A stretch of DNA of 64,000 bases, from positions 15,882,641 through 15,946,640 of the forward strand of contig OX104122.1 in assembly GCA_944474755.1 (NCBI GenBank), written 5' to 3'. The translations under genes were made by a program, and so were the position numbers. Below the pieces are notes generated by a model. It did no database searches. It was not told the origin of the DNA and saw nothing but the letters and a program-made list of their open reading frames with translations. Every line of letters starts with the position of its first letter. Within the stretch, counting starts at the first letter, position 1. This document shows, piece after piece, positions 1-11,810 of the stretch. Source of the DNA: Limnoperna fortunei. Lineage: Eukaryota > Mollusca > Bivalvia > Mytilida > Modiolidae.

Positions 1-55
1 TCGAAGATGTAGAAAGTTAAATGACCTGGATCTAAATCATTTCAAGAGATCTTTT

Positions 56-427
56 TTATTGCTCTGGGTATTGAGGACGGTTCCCAGACTTGACCCACAG
101 TGCGTCAATAACTGACGGATTTGTGATGCACTCACGTTTGGGGGGAGGGGATGTCAGGTTATAATACTTAAAGCTTGCCCGCAGAACATAGTGGGTGTCG
201 GGTTTGGAGAGCGCTACGATCATTGCACTTTAAGGACCACTTTGGTAAATGTCGAAAAGTATACGCTCATTGTAGCCACTACAAAAGGGCAAACCGAATA
301 CTCCATACTTTTCGTCTTTAAAAGCCAGATCTTTATCATGTCCTTTTAGAATATCTATCATATCTGTAAAGGTACCTGTCATTATCCTAACACGTAAGCA
401 ATTGTTACACACTGCAATTATAGCCAA
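56..427 (-). other. Coding-like block, unrecognised
   Basis: On the minus strand the frame is open from 427 down to a TAA at about 230, then open again in the same frame to a TAA at 56-58. That second stop overlaps an AATAAA at 55-60. The first part contains VCNNCLRVRIMTG and a charged run with KDEKYGVFGLPFC; the second contains VALSKPDTHYVLRASF. There is a plausible acceptor, ATAATTGCAG, near 420. I do not recognise the family. It does not look like the next CTLD exon of copy A, and its phase does not fit the phase-0 end of the exon at 565-686. It could be a last exon of another gene split by one stop, or a decayed copy. A short similar stretch lies near 10700-10760. Confidence 0.25.
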
Positions 428-564
428 TGTATACTAACACTATACCAGTTCAATAAGTAAATGCGATCTATTGTATTTACCCAAATCAATGAAGATAAAT
501 GGTGTTAAACGACAATCCTGAAAGGTTTTATGCATTAACAATACACCAGTGAACGAACACTCAC

Positions 565-686
565 CTTTGCGTTACCAAAAAGTGCAGGTGCTGCAACTGT
601 TGCAACTCCATAGCACTTAGTGAGTATACCAGTAGTACTCCCAAGCCTCTCAAAGCCCGCCGGACAGGTTGGCGCAGGGGTGCATG
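565..686 (-). CDS. CTLD gene copy A, third coding exon (start of CTLD)
   Basis: This exon encodes the first part of a C-type-lectin-like domain. The translation has TCTPAPTCPAGFERLG followed by LTKCYGVATVAAPALFGNAK, which matches the CPxGF...CY...DA(Q/K) start of CTLDs. The acceptor is TATATTCAG and the donor is AAAG|GTGAGT. Length is 122 nt, entering in phase 1 and leaving in phase 0, exactly like the 119-nt homologous exon of copy D at 46763-46881. The sequence GAGAGGCTTGG and the donor flank CGAACACTCACC are shared with D. The next exon (the AACYA exon) was not found in the remaining 560 bases, so it may lie outside the window or be lost. The reading frame is intact. Confidence 0.75.
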
Positions 687-1489
687 CTGAATATACAAGA
701 ATAATAAATAAACTTTAACTTACCTATTATTGAAGAATTGATTATCACTTATTATTTCATATAAGTAAAATTATGTTTGTTTCAATTAATCTACAGTAAT
801 ATGACATGAGGGCATTATCACGCTGTAATTTGTAAAAAATAAAAAAAAATATATGCATGTACAACCTAAATGAAGAAACAAATGTCATATAAAGTTTAGA
901 AAACGAACAGTATAAAAATACCGGAGTTATATATCATGATACTTATATTTAATTCATACAGCAAACAGCTACCAATAAAATAATAATTGTCTGAAACACG
1001 TCGTTTCTTAATTCTTCAATGAAATAAGTATAATAGATGCTTATATAGCTGGCATTGTCATGCTACTTCACAGCACTGGGGACAGTGGTATTGGCTTCAA
1101 CATTGATAATACCCTCACCTTTGGCTCGGACATTATCGATGTTTCAGGCAATACCACTCTCCCTTGTGCAGTTAAGATATCATGACAATGCACTCTATAT
1201 AAGAAATTATTTTACACGCTGTTTGATAAGTTTTAGATATTTTGGTTTCATATTTGACTTATTTGATATCTACTAAGTACACGAGAAATGATTTAAAAGG
1301 CAACTTACCGCCAATCCAGGTTTATCAGACCTCTATCAACCAGCTTATCACGAATAATCAAAAAATATTTTCACATTTTAAGACTTGTCACTTATTGTAT
1401 GTAACAAACGTAAACACCAGCTTGAAGTTTCGCTTGATGCGTTAATTTTCTTAATATTTTCTTAACAGTAATGCATGATATTTAATATA

Positions 1490-3335
1490 CAAAAAAGCTA
1501 ACACCGGCGATAATCAGCAGACACTAAAATACAGTATACAAACAGATAACCCCAACAATAATCAGTATAGAAAAAAGACAACCCCAGCAATAATCAGTAT
1601 AGAAACAGATAAACCCAGCAATAATCAGTATAGAAACAGATGAACCCAGCAATAATCAGTATAGAAAACAGAGAACCACAGGCCAGCAATAATCAGCATA
1701 GAAACAGAGAACCCCAGCAATAATCAGTATAGAAAACAGAGAACCACAGGCCAGCAATAATCAGCATAGAAACAGAGAACCACAGGCCAGCAATAATCAG
1801 CATAGAAACAGAGAACCCCAGCAATAATCAGTATAGAAACACATAACCCCAGAATCAGTATAGAAACAGAGAACCCCAGCAATAATCAGTATAGAAAACA
1901 GATAACCCCAGCAATAATCAGTATAGAAAACAGAGAACCCAAGCATTAATCAGTATAGAAACAGAGAACCCCAGCAATAATCAGTATAGAAAACAACCGA
2001 TAACCCCAACAATAATCAGTATACAAACAGATAACCCCAACAATAATCAGTATACAAACAGATAACCCCAACAATAATCAGCATACAAGACAAATAACCC
2101 CATCAATAATCTGTATAGAAACAGGCAAAGCCAGGAATAATCAGTATAGAAAACAGATAACTCCAACAATAATCAGTATACACAACAGAGAACCGCAGCA
2201 ATAATCAGTTTAGAAAACAGAGAACCACAGCAATAATCAGAATACAAACAGATGACCCAAGCAATAATCAGTATACAAACAGATGACCCCAGAAATAATC
2301 AGTATAGAAAACAGATAAACCCAGCAATAATCAGTATACAAACAGATGACCCCGGCAATAATTAGTATAGCAAACAGATAACCTAAGCAATTATCCGTAT
2401 ACAGAATAGAGAACCGCCGCAATAATCAGTATAGAAAACAGAGAACCACAGCAATAATCAGCATACAGATAACCCAAGCAATAATCAGTATCCAAAATAG
2501 ATAACCCCAGCAATAATCAGTATAGTAAACAGATAACCCCAACAATAATCAGTATACATAAAAGAGAACCCCAGCAATAATCAGTATAGAAAACCGAGAA
2601 CCAAGCAACAATCCGCATAGAAAACAGATAAACCCAGCAATACTCAGTATACAGAACAGAGAACCGCAGCAATAATCAGTATAGAAAACAAATAACCCCA
2701 GCAATAATCAGCATAGAAACAGATAACCCCAGGAATCATTAGTATAGAAACAGATAAACCCAGCAATAATCAGCATAGAAACAGATAACCCCAGGCACAA
2801 TTAGTATAGAAAACAGAGAACCCAAGCAATAATCAGCATAGAAACAGATAACCCCAGCAATAATCAGTATCCAGAACAAAGAACCCAAGCAATTATAATA
2901 TTTTAAACAGATAACCCCAGCAATAATCAGCATAGAAACAGAAAACACCAGCAATAATCAGTATACAAACAGAGAACGCCAGCAATAATCAGTATAGAAA
3001 ACAGATAAACCCAACAATAATCAGTATAGAAAACAGAGAACCCCAGCAATAGTCAGTATACAAACAGAGAACGCCAGCAATAATCCGTATACAAAACAGA
3101 GAACCTCAGCAATAATAAGTATACAAAATATAGAAAACAGAGAACCTCAGCAATAATCGGTATATTAAACAGATAAACCCCGGCAATAATCAGTATAGGA
3201 AACAAGGAACCACATCAATAATCAGTATACCAACAGATAACCCAAGCAATAATCAGTATACAACCTAGCAATAATCATTACACAGAACAGAGAACAGAGA
3301 ACCACAGCAATAATCAGTATACACTGACACGCCAC
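1490..3335. repeat. ~31-bp minisatellite in intron of copy A
   Basis: About 60 imperfect copies of a unit like CAGATAACCCCAGCAATAAT followed by CAGTATAGAAAA. Units vary (cagagaacc, cagataaac, tatacaaac). The array fills the intron between the second and third coding exons of copy A. The unit also appears once just beyond the array at 3441-3472, beside the exon donor, and once at the homologous place in copy D (47401-47432). Short minus-strand open frames inside it (ICLYTDYCLG-type) are products of the repeat, not genes. Confidence 0.9.
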
Positions 3336-3487
3336 AGTTCCTGCTCCAGTTGCCCCTGTCGTACCTGAAGCTCAAGAAAGGTCTAGCAGAAGTAGCAATT
3401 GAAATTGGCGTGTAATTGATTTGTGAACGTTGTTTCATACAAAACAGATAACGGCGGCAATAATAAGTATACACTGAAATAACTTAC

Positions 3488-3610
3488 TTGTAGCTGTTGG
3501 GCAAGTCGTTGTCACGATCGCAGTACATGGTGGACATGTAATTGGAGGTGTAATTGGAGGCGTTGCGCCTCCAGCAAAACCTAACAGAAGCAATAAACCC
3601 AGCAAGGGCA
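3488..3610 (-). CDS. CTLD gene copy A, second coding exon (Leu-rich / Pro-Cys linker)
   Basis: 123 nt, phase 1 at both ends, same length as the homologous exon of copy D. Acceptor TATTTTGCAG|TGCC, donor ACAA|GTAAGT. It encodes LPLLGLLLLLGFAGGATPP, then a Pro/Thr-rich stretch with Cys pairs (TCPPCT, TTTCPTAT). The hydrophobic start resembles a signal-peptide core, but there is no ATG in frame upstream (only a TTG at 3623), so I read it as an internal exon joined to the exon at 5407-5590. Symmetric phase 1-1 means it could be skipped without a frameshift. Confidence 0.7.
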
Positions 3611-3659
3611 CTGCAAAATACAAAATTGTGTATTGTAAATAAGTGTTTATTAAACTATC

Positions 3660-5340
3660 TTTAAAACTATTTTACTAAGTGTATAAATCTCTATTAGGAA
3701 GTACCGAGGAACCAACATATATATTCATGTTTGTTTTTCTGTTCTTAAGATAACAATGCCCACATACATGTATGTGTGTATGATTTTAATTGTAAAGACG
3801 ATTATAAATATGGCTTTCTAACATATCCAGAGATTTTCTATATAAATATTATGATGGTAGTTTTCCAAAATTTGCAGTAACTAAAGAACTACTTCTATTC
3901 CCATAAGAAACCGACTAACTGTTCTATAATCCTACAATCATTAAATTTGATGGATAAGCAAAGTGTTTCCTTTGTCTGTTTAGTAATACGAGTCGCCTGG
4001 AAATGCTTTTTTTTATGTCTGCTTTAATATTTTATACTTGCAGGGTTAATAAAAAAATATCCTTATATTTTCAGAAATCGCAGTTTTGTATTTCAAATCG
4101 TTTCCAAGGCCAGGCGAAATCTGGGAAGACAAGGCCCACACATTGTTGTGACAGAAAGCAAAAGACAAGAAAAAACACTCGCCGGGAAAATGGTCCACAT
4201 CATTCGAACCCCTAGCTACGCTACTGAAAGCTCGTAAAAATAAAACTATATTTTCTGCTAATGTACGGAGAGTTATTTAATGACGGTTTCAATTTGTTCA
4301 AACTTATATTTATCTACTACCAGATCTTTGATCCGACATGCTGAATTGTCTTCTCAGCGCTCATAATAATACTTGGTTTTATAGACGTTTTCGCCATAAT
4401 GATCTATAACAACATTCTGGCAGTACCGGCATACGTTGTTTAGATCTTAGAATTTATTCGTGTTTCTTGATCTTGCGATCGGTATTACGAGTTTCTAAAA
4501 CCAGACACAGCTACATCAACAGGTCTATGGCCGTCAATATGACTAAATTAATCGTCAAGGGAATTAATCTCTCAAATACGTTCAAGAATTTTCTATGAGT
4601 CATAGTGTTACCTCGTTCTGTATTAGACTTGGCCACGATTAACGACGTCTAATCCGCTATAGCTTCATCATCCAAGGTAAATCAAGAGATGAACAAAGTA
4701 CTATCGTGTGACCATGGAATTATCGTAATTAATAAGTGTAAGTCTGATAGTAATCTAACTCAGCATTTTTGCATTTTTATAGTACGACAAAGTGACTTGT
4801 CATACAGTCACAGTAAGTCAAAATACAAAGGCGTATTGATACAACCATAAAATATATCTGTCCACCGCAAGCATCAGTGAGATTCGGAGACACTGCACGG
4901 CACCCATTCGCCTGCACTAACTAGTAACTAGTATTTAACAACCAATGAAACATGATTTTCTTTTACCTCCCCTTCTTACTGCTTCCTTCTCCCTCCGCCT
5001 AATCCATTCTACCGTGTTAAACAAAACCATCTGTTTAAAGGAGGAGAGCGTAAGCATAAGGCAGCTTACTGTACGTTTATAACCGCATTTGGTTACAGTC
5101 TAAAATCAAAAATTCAAGGAAAACCTCATTGTTTGTAATGCCTTATATGGAGAACACTTTATTAAAAATCCGGATGCTAAATTAACGGTACCAAATAACG
5201 AAATCGGTTCACTTTCCAACTTTAATCCAAAATTTAGTTGGTGTTCCGTATAGCAGTCTCAGTAAAGATTGGAAAACGGCGTTATCATTCCAACTTTTAT
5301 AATTTTGGTTTCAAACTTCGAATTATAAAAGAGGGGGGAT
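3660..5340. other. Intron of copy A
   Basis: No coding signal seen. Parts match the homologous intron of copy D: 4735-4865 resembles 49075-49210 (shared ATCTAACTCAGCATTTTTG and TCATACAGTCACAGTAAGT), and 5270-5330 resembles 49590-49650 (GGCGTTATCATTCCAACTT). These matches support copy A and copy D being duplicates across the whole gene, not only the exons. Confidence 0.5.
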
Positions 5341-5406
5341 ATAACAGTGGCTCCATCTATGAATGCCTTTTTACCTCCAGATAATTCATCGAATGATATA
5401 ACTTAC

Positions 5407-5590
5407 GTCCGATCATCGGAAGAAATCCTCCACCACCGAAATCATCACCGCTTCCAATGGGACCTACTAGCTGTGCATCAAATCCTGGCCCTGTTTGTAT
5501 TATTGCGCCTTGTCCTCCGTCTGCTACAAACTGTGCATTAGTTTTAAAAACGAGGGAAATTAAGACGATAATAATTGGAATGCCCATTTC
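5407..5590 (-). CDS. CTLD gene copy A, first coding exon (signal peptide)
   Basis: The ATG is at 5585-5587. The translation begins MGIPIIIVLISLVFKTNAQF, a typical secretory signal peptide, then an acidic/Gly-rich stretch with QTGPGFDAQLVGPIGSGDDF and GGGGFLPMIG (60 residues plus one base of the next codon). Donor GGAC|GTAAGT. Just 5' of the ATG is TTTTTTTCAG|GAA, so a non-coding first exon lies further upstream; I could not place it. The exon is 184 nt from acceptor to donor, exactly as in copy D at 50043-50226. Intact. Confidence 0.75.
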
Positions 5591-5669
5591 CTGAAAAAAA
5601 TATAAGTAATTAATGAAAATTATTGGTATTAAATTAAATTAAAACGATAACTGCTTCTATCTTAAAACT

Positions 5670-6125
5670 AGACTTTCCAATGGACACCAGGAAGGACAGA
5701 GTTTACTATATCCATCTGCAAACTAACATGCCACGTCACACTAGGGATGACACAGGAAACTGAATCCACAAGATATGGCTTTCCATTGGATCTAAGGAAT
5801 CCGTCTTTCACGGTATTCCATAGATGACAGAGTTAAATGAATCACCTTTCCACGGGTTTCCGGGGATGACAGAGGTAACTTAATCCACCTTTCCACGGTA
5901 TATCTATAGATGACAGAGGTTACCGAATTCCACCTTTCCATGGGATTCTAAGGATGACAGAGGTAACTGAATCCACATTTCCTCGGGATTTCAGGGATGA
6001 CAGAGGTAACTGAATCCACCTTTCAACGGGATTCCAGGGATAACACGTAACTCCTTCACCTTTGCACTGGATACCAGGGATGAAAGAGAAAACTAAATCC
6101 ACCTTTCCGCGGCATCATAGGGATT
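5670..6125. repeat. ~43-bp degenerate tandem repeat
   Basis: About ten diverged units of the type CCACCTTTCCACGGGATTCC then AGGGATGACAGAGGTAACTGAAT, immediately upstream of the copy A signal-peptide exon. One stray unit lies at about 6880-6935 (GACAGAGGTTACTAAATCCA), so the array once extended further or was interrupted. Confidence 0.8.
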
Positions 6126-6205
6126 AGCCGAATTTTACTGCCGTTATAATCCGAAGTTAGTTTTGTGATTGGTCGGATTAACGGCAGAATTCAGGCCTAT
6201 TGCTT
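6121..6205. repeat. Small inverted repeat
   Basis: GAATTTTACTGCCGTTATAA near 6130 is followed by the near reverse complement TCGGATTAACGGCAGAATTC near 6173-6192. It looks like a short foldback element; ends not resolved. Confidence 0.45.
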
Positions 6206-6209
6206 GTAA

Positions 6210-8310
6210 TGTAGTAAATAAAAAATTCTAACTTTGGTCTATTTATGCAAAATTCAAACAAAATATTAATCTTCTTTACGTTATTAAAGCTTTAGACATT
6301 GCGAAAATAACGGGTAACGATCTTTATTGAAGGAATTTCTTTTTTCGTCTTTGAAGATGCACGTGGAAAATGCTATGTTGATAATTTTTCCGTAAATGGA
6401 TAATGTAACCTAATTTTATTTATAAACGTGCAAATTTGCATACTATAACAACCATTTCGTAGTCAGAATCCAGTAATTTACATATGTATTACCCAAGATG
6501 CAACACGCCATTCATTTTCGGGTTTCTCATGCAGTAAACGTAATTAAAAAGTGACACGAATGTCAATTAATACACAACACACAGCGGGTTATTAAAAACG
6601 GCAATAACTATCATCACGTATCAATAATGATCGATTTTAAATACGAAACCGATAAAAATATGGTGACACTGTCGAAAGATATCAAGATCGACCACGTCTG
6701 AGTGTTTATGTAACTTCTTTTGGACTTCAAATTGCCGGGAGTGATTCACTCCCGCTCTGCTACATTACAAGTAACGGGACTAAATTCGTACCCTCGCTCC
6801 CCACCCCCCCAAAAAAAACAAAAAAAGGGAGGATACGATTATTCGTTCTACATAGGGATAACTGGTAGCTAAATTCTCCTTCCCACGTGGTTCCAGAGAG
6901 GACAGAGGTTACTAAATCCATCTTTCCACAGTGCATGCAAAATTATAATGCTAATTAATTGATGAGTTGCATATTTTAATATTATGGTAAATAAGGTTAT
7001 TACGATTGTAGCATTACCAAATAAAACATGATACATGTATTAGGGAAGGAAAGCCAAGTTGTTCAATGTTTAAGATATCACATGCACGTTACAAGATATA
7101 TAATAACATGGAATATCTTATACATTTTAATAGACATCCTTTTAACTGTTTATTTAACTCATATAAAATATCTCATTAAATATTTGGGATATGTTATACA
7201 TATTAGACTTCTCATTAACTGTAAAGTACATACAGTATATGATATATCGTGAACATTAAATAAATAAAGATACCATAACATAACTAAATCTAGCAATGCA
7301 GATACGCTTTATATACTTGTTCATATGAATAAGAGTAATTTTTCCACTGGTTACCGTGTTTAGAGAATGCCACGATAATTTTTCATTACACACAAAATAC
7401 CTTTTTATAGATGTCGTAAAAGGATAATTTTTCATTACACACAAAATACCTTTTTATAGATGTCGTAAAAGAGTAGGCTCATTGAGTTACAAACGGTTAA
7501 ATTCTCCAACCCTATCCAACTCTTTCTACTGTGCCAGTGAAAGTTAAACATTCCAATTGATCTGTCCAACCCCCCATTGATCTGTCCCCCCTTTTCCCCA
7601 ACCCTAAAAAGTTGTCGCCCTGAATATATTTGAAATTGTGTTCGCTTTATTTCTCATGAGCTACAAAATTACAGAGTTACAGAGAAAATATATATGCACA
7701 ATGAGCTTAAATTTTAAAAGCACATGTATGTGAGTAATACAGACTAACCAGGACCACTCACAGTTTTAATTTTGATAAATCAACGCAGTTTTTCAAGGAC
7801 AATATGGCTACTCAAGCTCATTCATTTTTTAAATTTATATAAATTCAAATTCAAATTCTTTTATTGATCATATTAAGGGTCAAATGACATATAAACCATT
7901 TATAATTAGGTGTACAATACCGACATTACAGTTAATACATATACAATATTTATTCGTACATTGTCAGAAAACATACAGTTTATTTGTACGAGCCTTAGAA
8001 ACAGGCAGAAATGCGAGGCTCTGTCGAGTATTTCTTACCTGTTTTGCGGCGAGTACAAATAAATTATATATTTTCTGACATCGAACGAATATTGTTTTTA
8101 TTCTGCAACCAGAAAACGTATTTTATACTAACGAAAAACATGAAACAGTACACTTCTAGCCTATTTTTGACTGGAAATTTTCGGCGGGTGGTCGAGTGAT
8201 AGCTGACGTCACAAACAAAACCAGAACAGAATACTAATTATCCTTAGAAGTTAGGACAAGCAGGATATTTTGTTTATATTTTAGTGGAACGCCACTTTCT
8301 GAATTATTCA
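6210..8310. other. No gene seen
   Basis: AT-rich sequence with no exon I can support. It contains a ~50-bp direct duplication at about 7374-7472 (GATAATTTTTCATTACACAC, twice), a C/A-rich run near 6800, and one stray unit of the 43-bp repeat at 6880-6935. Confidence 0.4.
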
Positions 8311-8325
8311 CCTACGACGCATTAA

Positions 8326-9676
8326 TAGTGGTTGTCAATACCGATATACTATCCAAGGCGATTATAGAGGACTTATGTGTAGTGGTTGTCAATACCGATA
8401 TACTATCCAAGGCGATTATAGAGGACTTATGTGTAGTGGTTGTCAATACCGATATACTATCCAAGGCGATTATAGAGGACTTATGTGTAGTGGTTGTCAA
8501 TACCGATATACTATCCAAGGCGATTATAGAGGACTTATGTGTAGTGGTTGTCAATACCGATACACTATCCAAGGCGATTATAGAGGACTTATGTGTAGTG
8601 GTTGTCAATACCGATATACTATCCAAGGCGATTATAGAGGACTTATGTGTAGTGGTTGTCAATACCGATACACTATCCAAGGCGATTATAGAGGACTTAT
8701 GTGTAGTGGTTGTCAATACCGATATACTATCCAAGGCGATTATAGAGGACTTATGTGTAGTTGTTGTCAATACCGATATACTATCCAAGGCGATTATAGA
8801 GGACTTATGTGTTGTGGTTGTCAATACCGATACACTATCCAAGGCGATTATAGAGGACTTATGTGTTGTGGTTGTCAATACCGATATACTATCCAAGGCG
8901 ATTATAGAGGACTTATGTGTAGTGGTTGTCAATACCGATACACTATCCAAGGCGATTATAGAGGACTTATGTGTAGTGGTTGTCAATACCGATATACTAT
9001 CCAAGGCGATTATAGAGGACTTATGTGTAGTGGTTGTCAATACCGATATACTATCCAAGGCGATTATAGAGGACTTATGTGTAGTGGTTGTCAATACCGA
9101 TATACTATCCAAGGCGATTATAAAGGACTTATGTGTAGTGGTTGTCAATACCGATATACTATCCAAGGCGATTATAGAGGACTTATGTGTAGTGGTTGTC
9201 AATACCGATATACTATCCAAGGCGATTATAGAGGACTTATGTGTAGTGGTTGTCAATACCGATATACTATCCAAGGCGATTATAGAGGACTTATGTGTAG
9301 TGGTTGTCAATACCGATATACTATCCAAGGCGATTATAGAGGACTTATGTGTTGTGGTTGTCAATACCGATATACTATCCAAGGCGATTATAAAGGACTT
9401 ATGTGTAGTGGTTGTCAATACCGATATACTATCCAAGGCGATTATAAAGGACTTATGTGTAGTGGTTGTCAATACCGATATACTATCCAAGGCGATTATA
9501 GAGGACTTATGTGTAGTGGTTGTCAATACCGATATACTATCCAAGGCGATTATAGAGGACTTATGTGTAGTGGTTGTCAATACCGATATACTATCCAAGG
9601 CGATTATAGAGGACTTATGTGTAGTGGTTGTCAATACCGATATACTATCCAAGGCGATTATAGAGGACTTATGTGT
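8326..9676. repeat. 54-bp minisatellite, very homogeneous
   Basis: About 25 head-to-tail copies of a 54-bp unit beginning GTAGTGGTTGTCAATACCGA and ending TAGAGGACTTATGT. Only a few positions vary (tatac/cacac, gaggac/aaggac, gtagtgg/gttgtgg). Because 54 is a multiple of three and the unit lacks stops in several frames, long open frames run through it on both strands (repeat peptides such as VVVNTDILSKAIIEDLC). There is no flanking exon structure, so I treat these as repeat artefacts. It lies upstream of copy A. Confidence 0.95.
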
Positions 9677-10099
9677 TAGCATCCCAAACATTATTTTGTC
9701 AAATGTAAATTAATCTTCTAGCATATGTATAGGCAGTGGTATCGGTACACTTACGATTTTCTTGGTATATTAAAAAATAGTGTTCATTCGCAGTGCGACT
9801 ATTAAAATCATTAAGAAGGAAAATACTCTTGCTAATCGTTTGTAGTTCAAGAATTTCTATTTATATTTCTGATATCGCACTTTCAGACGTATGTCATAAA
9901 CTGTTCCTAATAATTTACGATCTTCTCTTAAATACATTTCTGGGAAAGACCGGGTTATCTTTCACAAGTGATAGAAATTGTATGTCTATCCGCGAGTGAA
10001 GCGCGGCGAAACGGGCGAAAAGACATAAAAAATGTCTATTAAAATTACAAAAACGACAGTTAACCAAATTAGATATGAAGTAAGAAAATTCAGAAACTT

Positions 10100-10180
10100 A
10101 TATATACAATGTACTTTGACTAAGCAGCACATTTTCTGTTATCTTTAATGCATTGTTTAGTATTTTAATTTCGTTTAAAT
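10100..10180 (-). other. Upstream block shared by copies A, B and D
   Basis: TACTTTGACTAAGCAGCACA and its flank occur here, near 23070-23100 and near 50935-50965, each time upstream of a CTLD gene copy. It may be old promoter or upstream non-coding exon sequence. The function is not known; the conservation may only reflect the duplication. Confidence 0.45.
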
Positions 10181-10400
10181 ACTCAATACATGAGCAAAGT
10201 TGGTTATTTCGTATAACCTAACTTGGTTTGTCAGCACGTGACTAATTGTGATAAGATGTATTGATGACGTTGACTATACATGAATTCTTCCGCAAACAAC
10301 AAGTGACGACACTAAAATTGTGAATTGCAAATATTATTTGATTAATTGTAAAATATTGTTCTTGTTACTTCATTTTTCTATAGAATTTAAAATATAAGAT

Positions 10401-10544
10401 TTGTTTTCAATTGTTGGTTAGATTATTGGATATAAACGACTTTGGATCGTTTTACGCTGCAACATAAACCGCTTCGCGGTTTATTCAGCGTAAATCGACC
10501 CAAAGTCGTTTATATACAATAATCTAACCAGCAATTGAAAACAA
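10401..10544. mobile_element. Foldback element (MITE-like hairpin)
   Basis: A nearly perfect 144-bp palindrome. The left arm starts TTGTTTTCAATTGTTGGTTA, the right arm ends with its complement TAACCAGCAATTGAAAACAA, and the centre contains AAACCGCTTCGCGGTTT. No coding capacity, so a non-autonomous element is likely. Confidence 0.75.
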
Positions 10545-10732
10545 TCCTTAAATATACTTGAATACTTCAATGTAAGAATCCTATAATACGCACACTCAAG
10601 TACTGGGACCAAACTGAGAGTGTTACCAGTGCTCGACCTCAGTACGTCGCCAAGTGGTGGATAGTGGATGCCGTCTGGTTGAAGGGGGTGGGGGTGGTTG
10701 TTAGATCATTCTACAGAAAGCATGTCCACGGG

Positions 10733-10945
10733 TCATTGTGGGCGACGTGTTTGGAAAGTGCCACCCTCCTTCCAGCGGCAGTCACAATTTTCTATCACAT
10801 CTTGAATTGATGTATTGTTTGTTAATGTGTTCTTGTCCTCTCTATTGGTGATATACTGCTTGCTGGAAGTTACTGCATTAACAGGTCCCAGCGCCATGAA
10901 ACATTTCTGATCACAAATGTTTTGCTCAGCATGAGAATTTCTCAA
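10733..10945 (-). other. Possible exon of unrecognised protein
   Basis: A 70-codon open stretch without an ATG start, containing AEQNICDQKCFMALG, then TSSKQYITNRED and VIENCDCRWKEGGTFQT, ending at TGA. The Cys spacing and codon mix look protein-like, and a weak acceptor (TTGAG) precedes it. I do not recognise the family. The DNA around 10700-10760 weakly resembles 170-225 at the left edge of the window, which suggests two diverged copies of the same block. Confidence 0.25.
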
Positions 10946-11219
10946 TTACCATGACAACAGAGGAAATCGAAAATTTTAATTGGATGAAATTGAGAACAAC
11001 AAAAAATTTCAGCAAAGAATTTGTTAATGGAACCCAGACCAGATCATACAGATGAATAAAATCAGCTCGGTGGATATAATTTTTTCAGGGTTTATAAAAC
11101 CAGATATTAACCTTTATCAAAGTCAAAAAATGTATTGATCCAAAAATTATGCATGCAATTACATACAAATACAAATAAACACTTTTGAATATTTTACGTT
11201 AGTCTCATTAAAATATAAT

Positions 11220-11545
11220 GACTTACGCTGCTTTCTTATTTGGCCAGCTAGATGGTATCGCCAAAAAGTAGTTTTCTGTGTTTAAATATGATGCAAGTTT
11301 TATGCAAAGCATTGATTTATCCAATCATTTTTGAGAGATAACCCGGATGCGTTGTAACCTTTTTAAGTTGTTTGTATCTGTTCGTGATCTATACTGTAAA
11401 AAGGTTAATGTTCTCAAGGTAAAAACGTTTGTTACATTTTTATATCTTACTCAAAATCTGAACATTCCAGCATGTGGTGTATTGATTTGTCAAACATTCC
11501 AGCCTGTGGTGTATTGATGGGTCAATGATCATTAATATAAATTAA
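11220..11545. other. Upstream segment paralogous to 51.7-52.0 kb
   Basis: CAGCTAGATGGTATCGCCAA and the following ~300 bases match 51735-52040 upstream of copy D. It contains two copies of the unit (AACATTCCAGC...GTGGTGTATTGATG) that forms the 3-kb array at 36.4-39.45 kb. It marks the upstream end of the copy A duplication unit. Confidence 0.6.
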
Positions 11546-11563
11546 TACTTAACTAATAGTTAT

Positions 11564-11810
11564 TGTTTGTTTGTTTAAAGTTTAATGAAACCTTCAGCAT
11601 TTTTTCAGTCTTATTATTGTGCCCAGGCTAACTGGACTAAGAAATAGGATTATATTCTAATAAGAACACAGATCTTCAAGAGGAAAACTGGAAATTGGTG
11701 TTTACTAATGTGTTTGGTCAGTAAGATCTTGCCCCAAGTCAGACTTGAACACCTGTATTGACACGAAAGTGATCATGCAATAGTCGACTATTCGGCCACT
11801 GACTGAGGCT
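11564..11810 (-). mobile_element. SINE-like element, diverged
   Basis: Starts with TGTTTGTTTGTTTAAAGTTT and reads through CTTCAGCATTTTTTCAG. It ends in a tRNA-like head (minus strand GCCTCAGTCAGTGGCCGAAT, with box B-like GTTCAAGTCTGACTT). It has the same general architecture as the SINE at 12003-12247 but a different body sequence. Confidence 0.6.

Noticed and set aside
3435..3623. Reading the Leu-rich exon of copy A as a gene start (signal peptide at 3623)
   Set aside because: The codon at 3621-3623 is TTG, not ATG, and TATTTTGCAG directly before the exon is a good acceptor. The exon also joins in phase to the signal-peptide exon at 5407-5590.
8326..9676. CRISPR-like array
   Set aside because: There are no unique spacers between repeats, the units are head-to-tail, and the genome is eukaryotic.
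8312..9713. Long open frames on both strands
   Set aside because: Products of the 54-bp repeat; three overlapping frames are equally open, which argues against coding selection.
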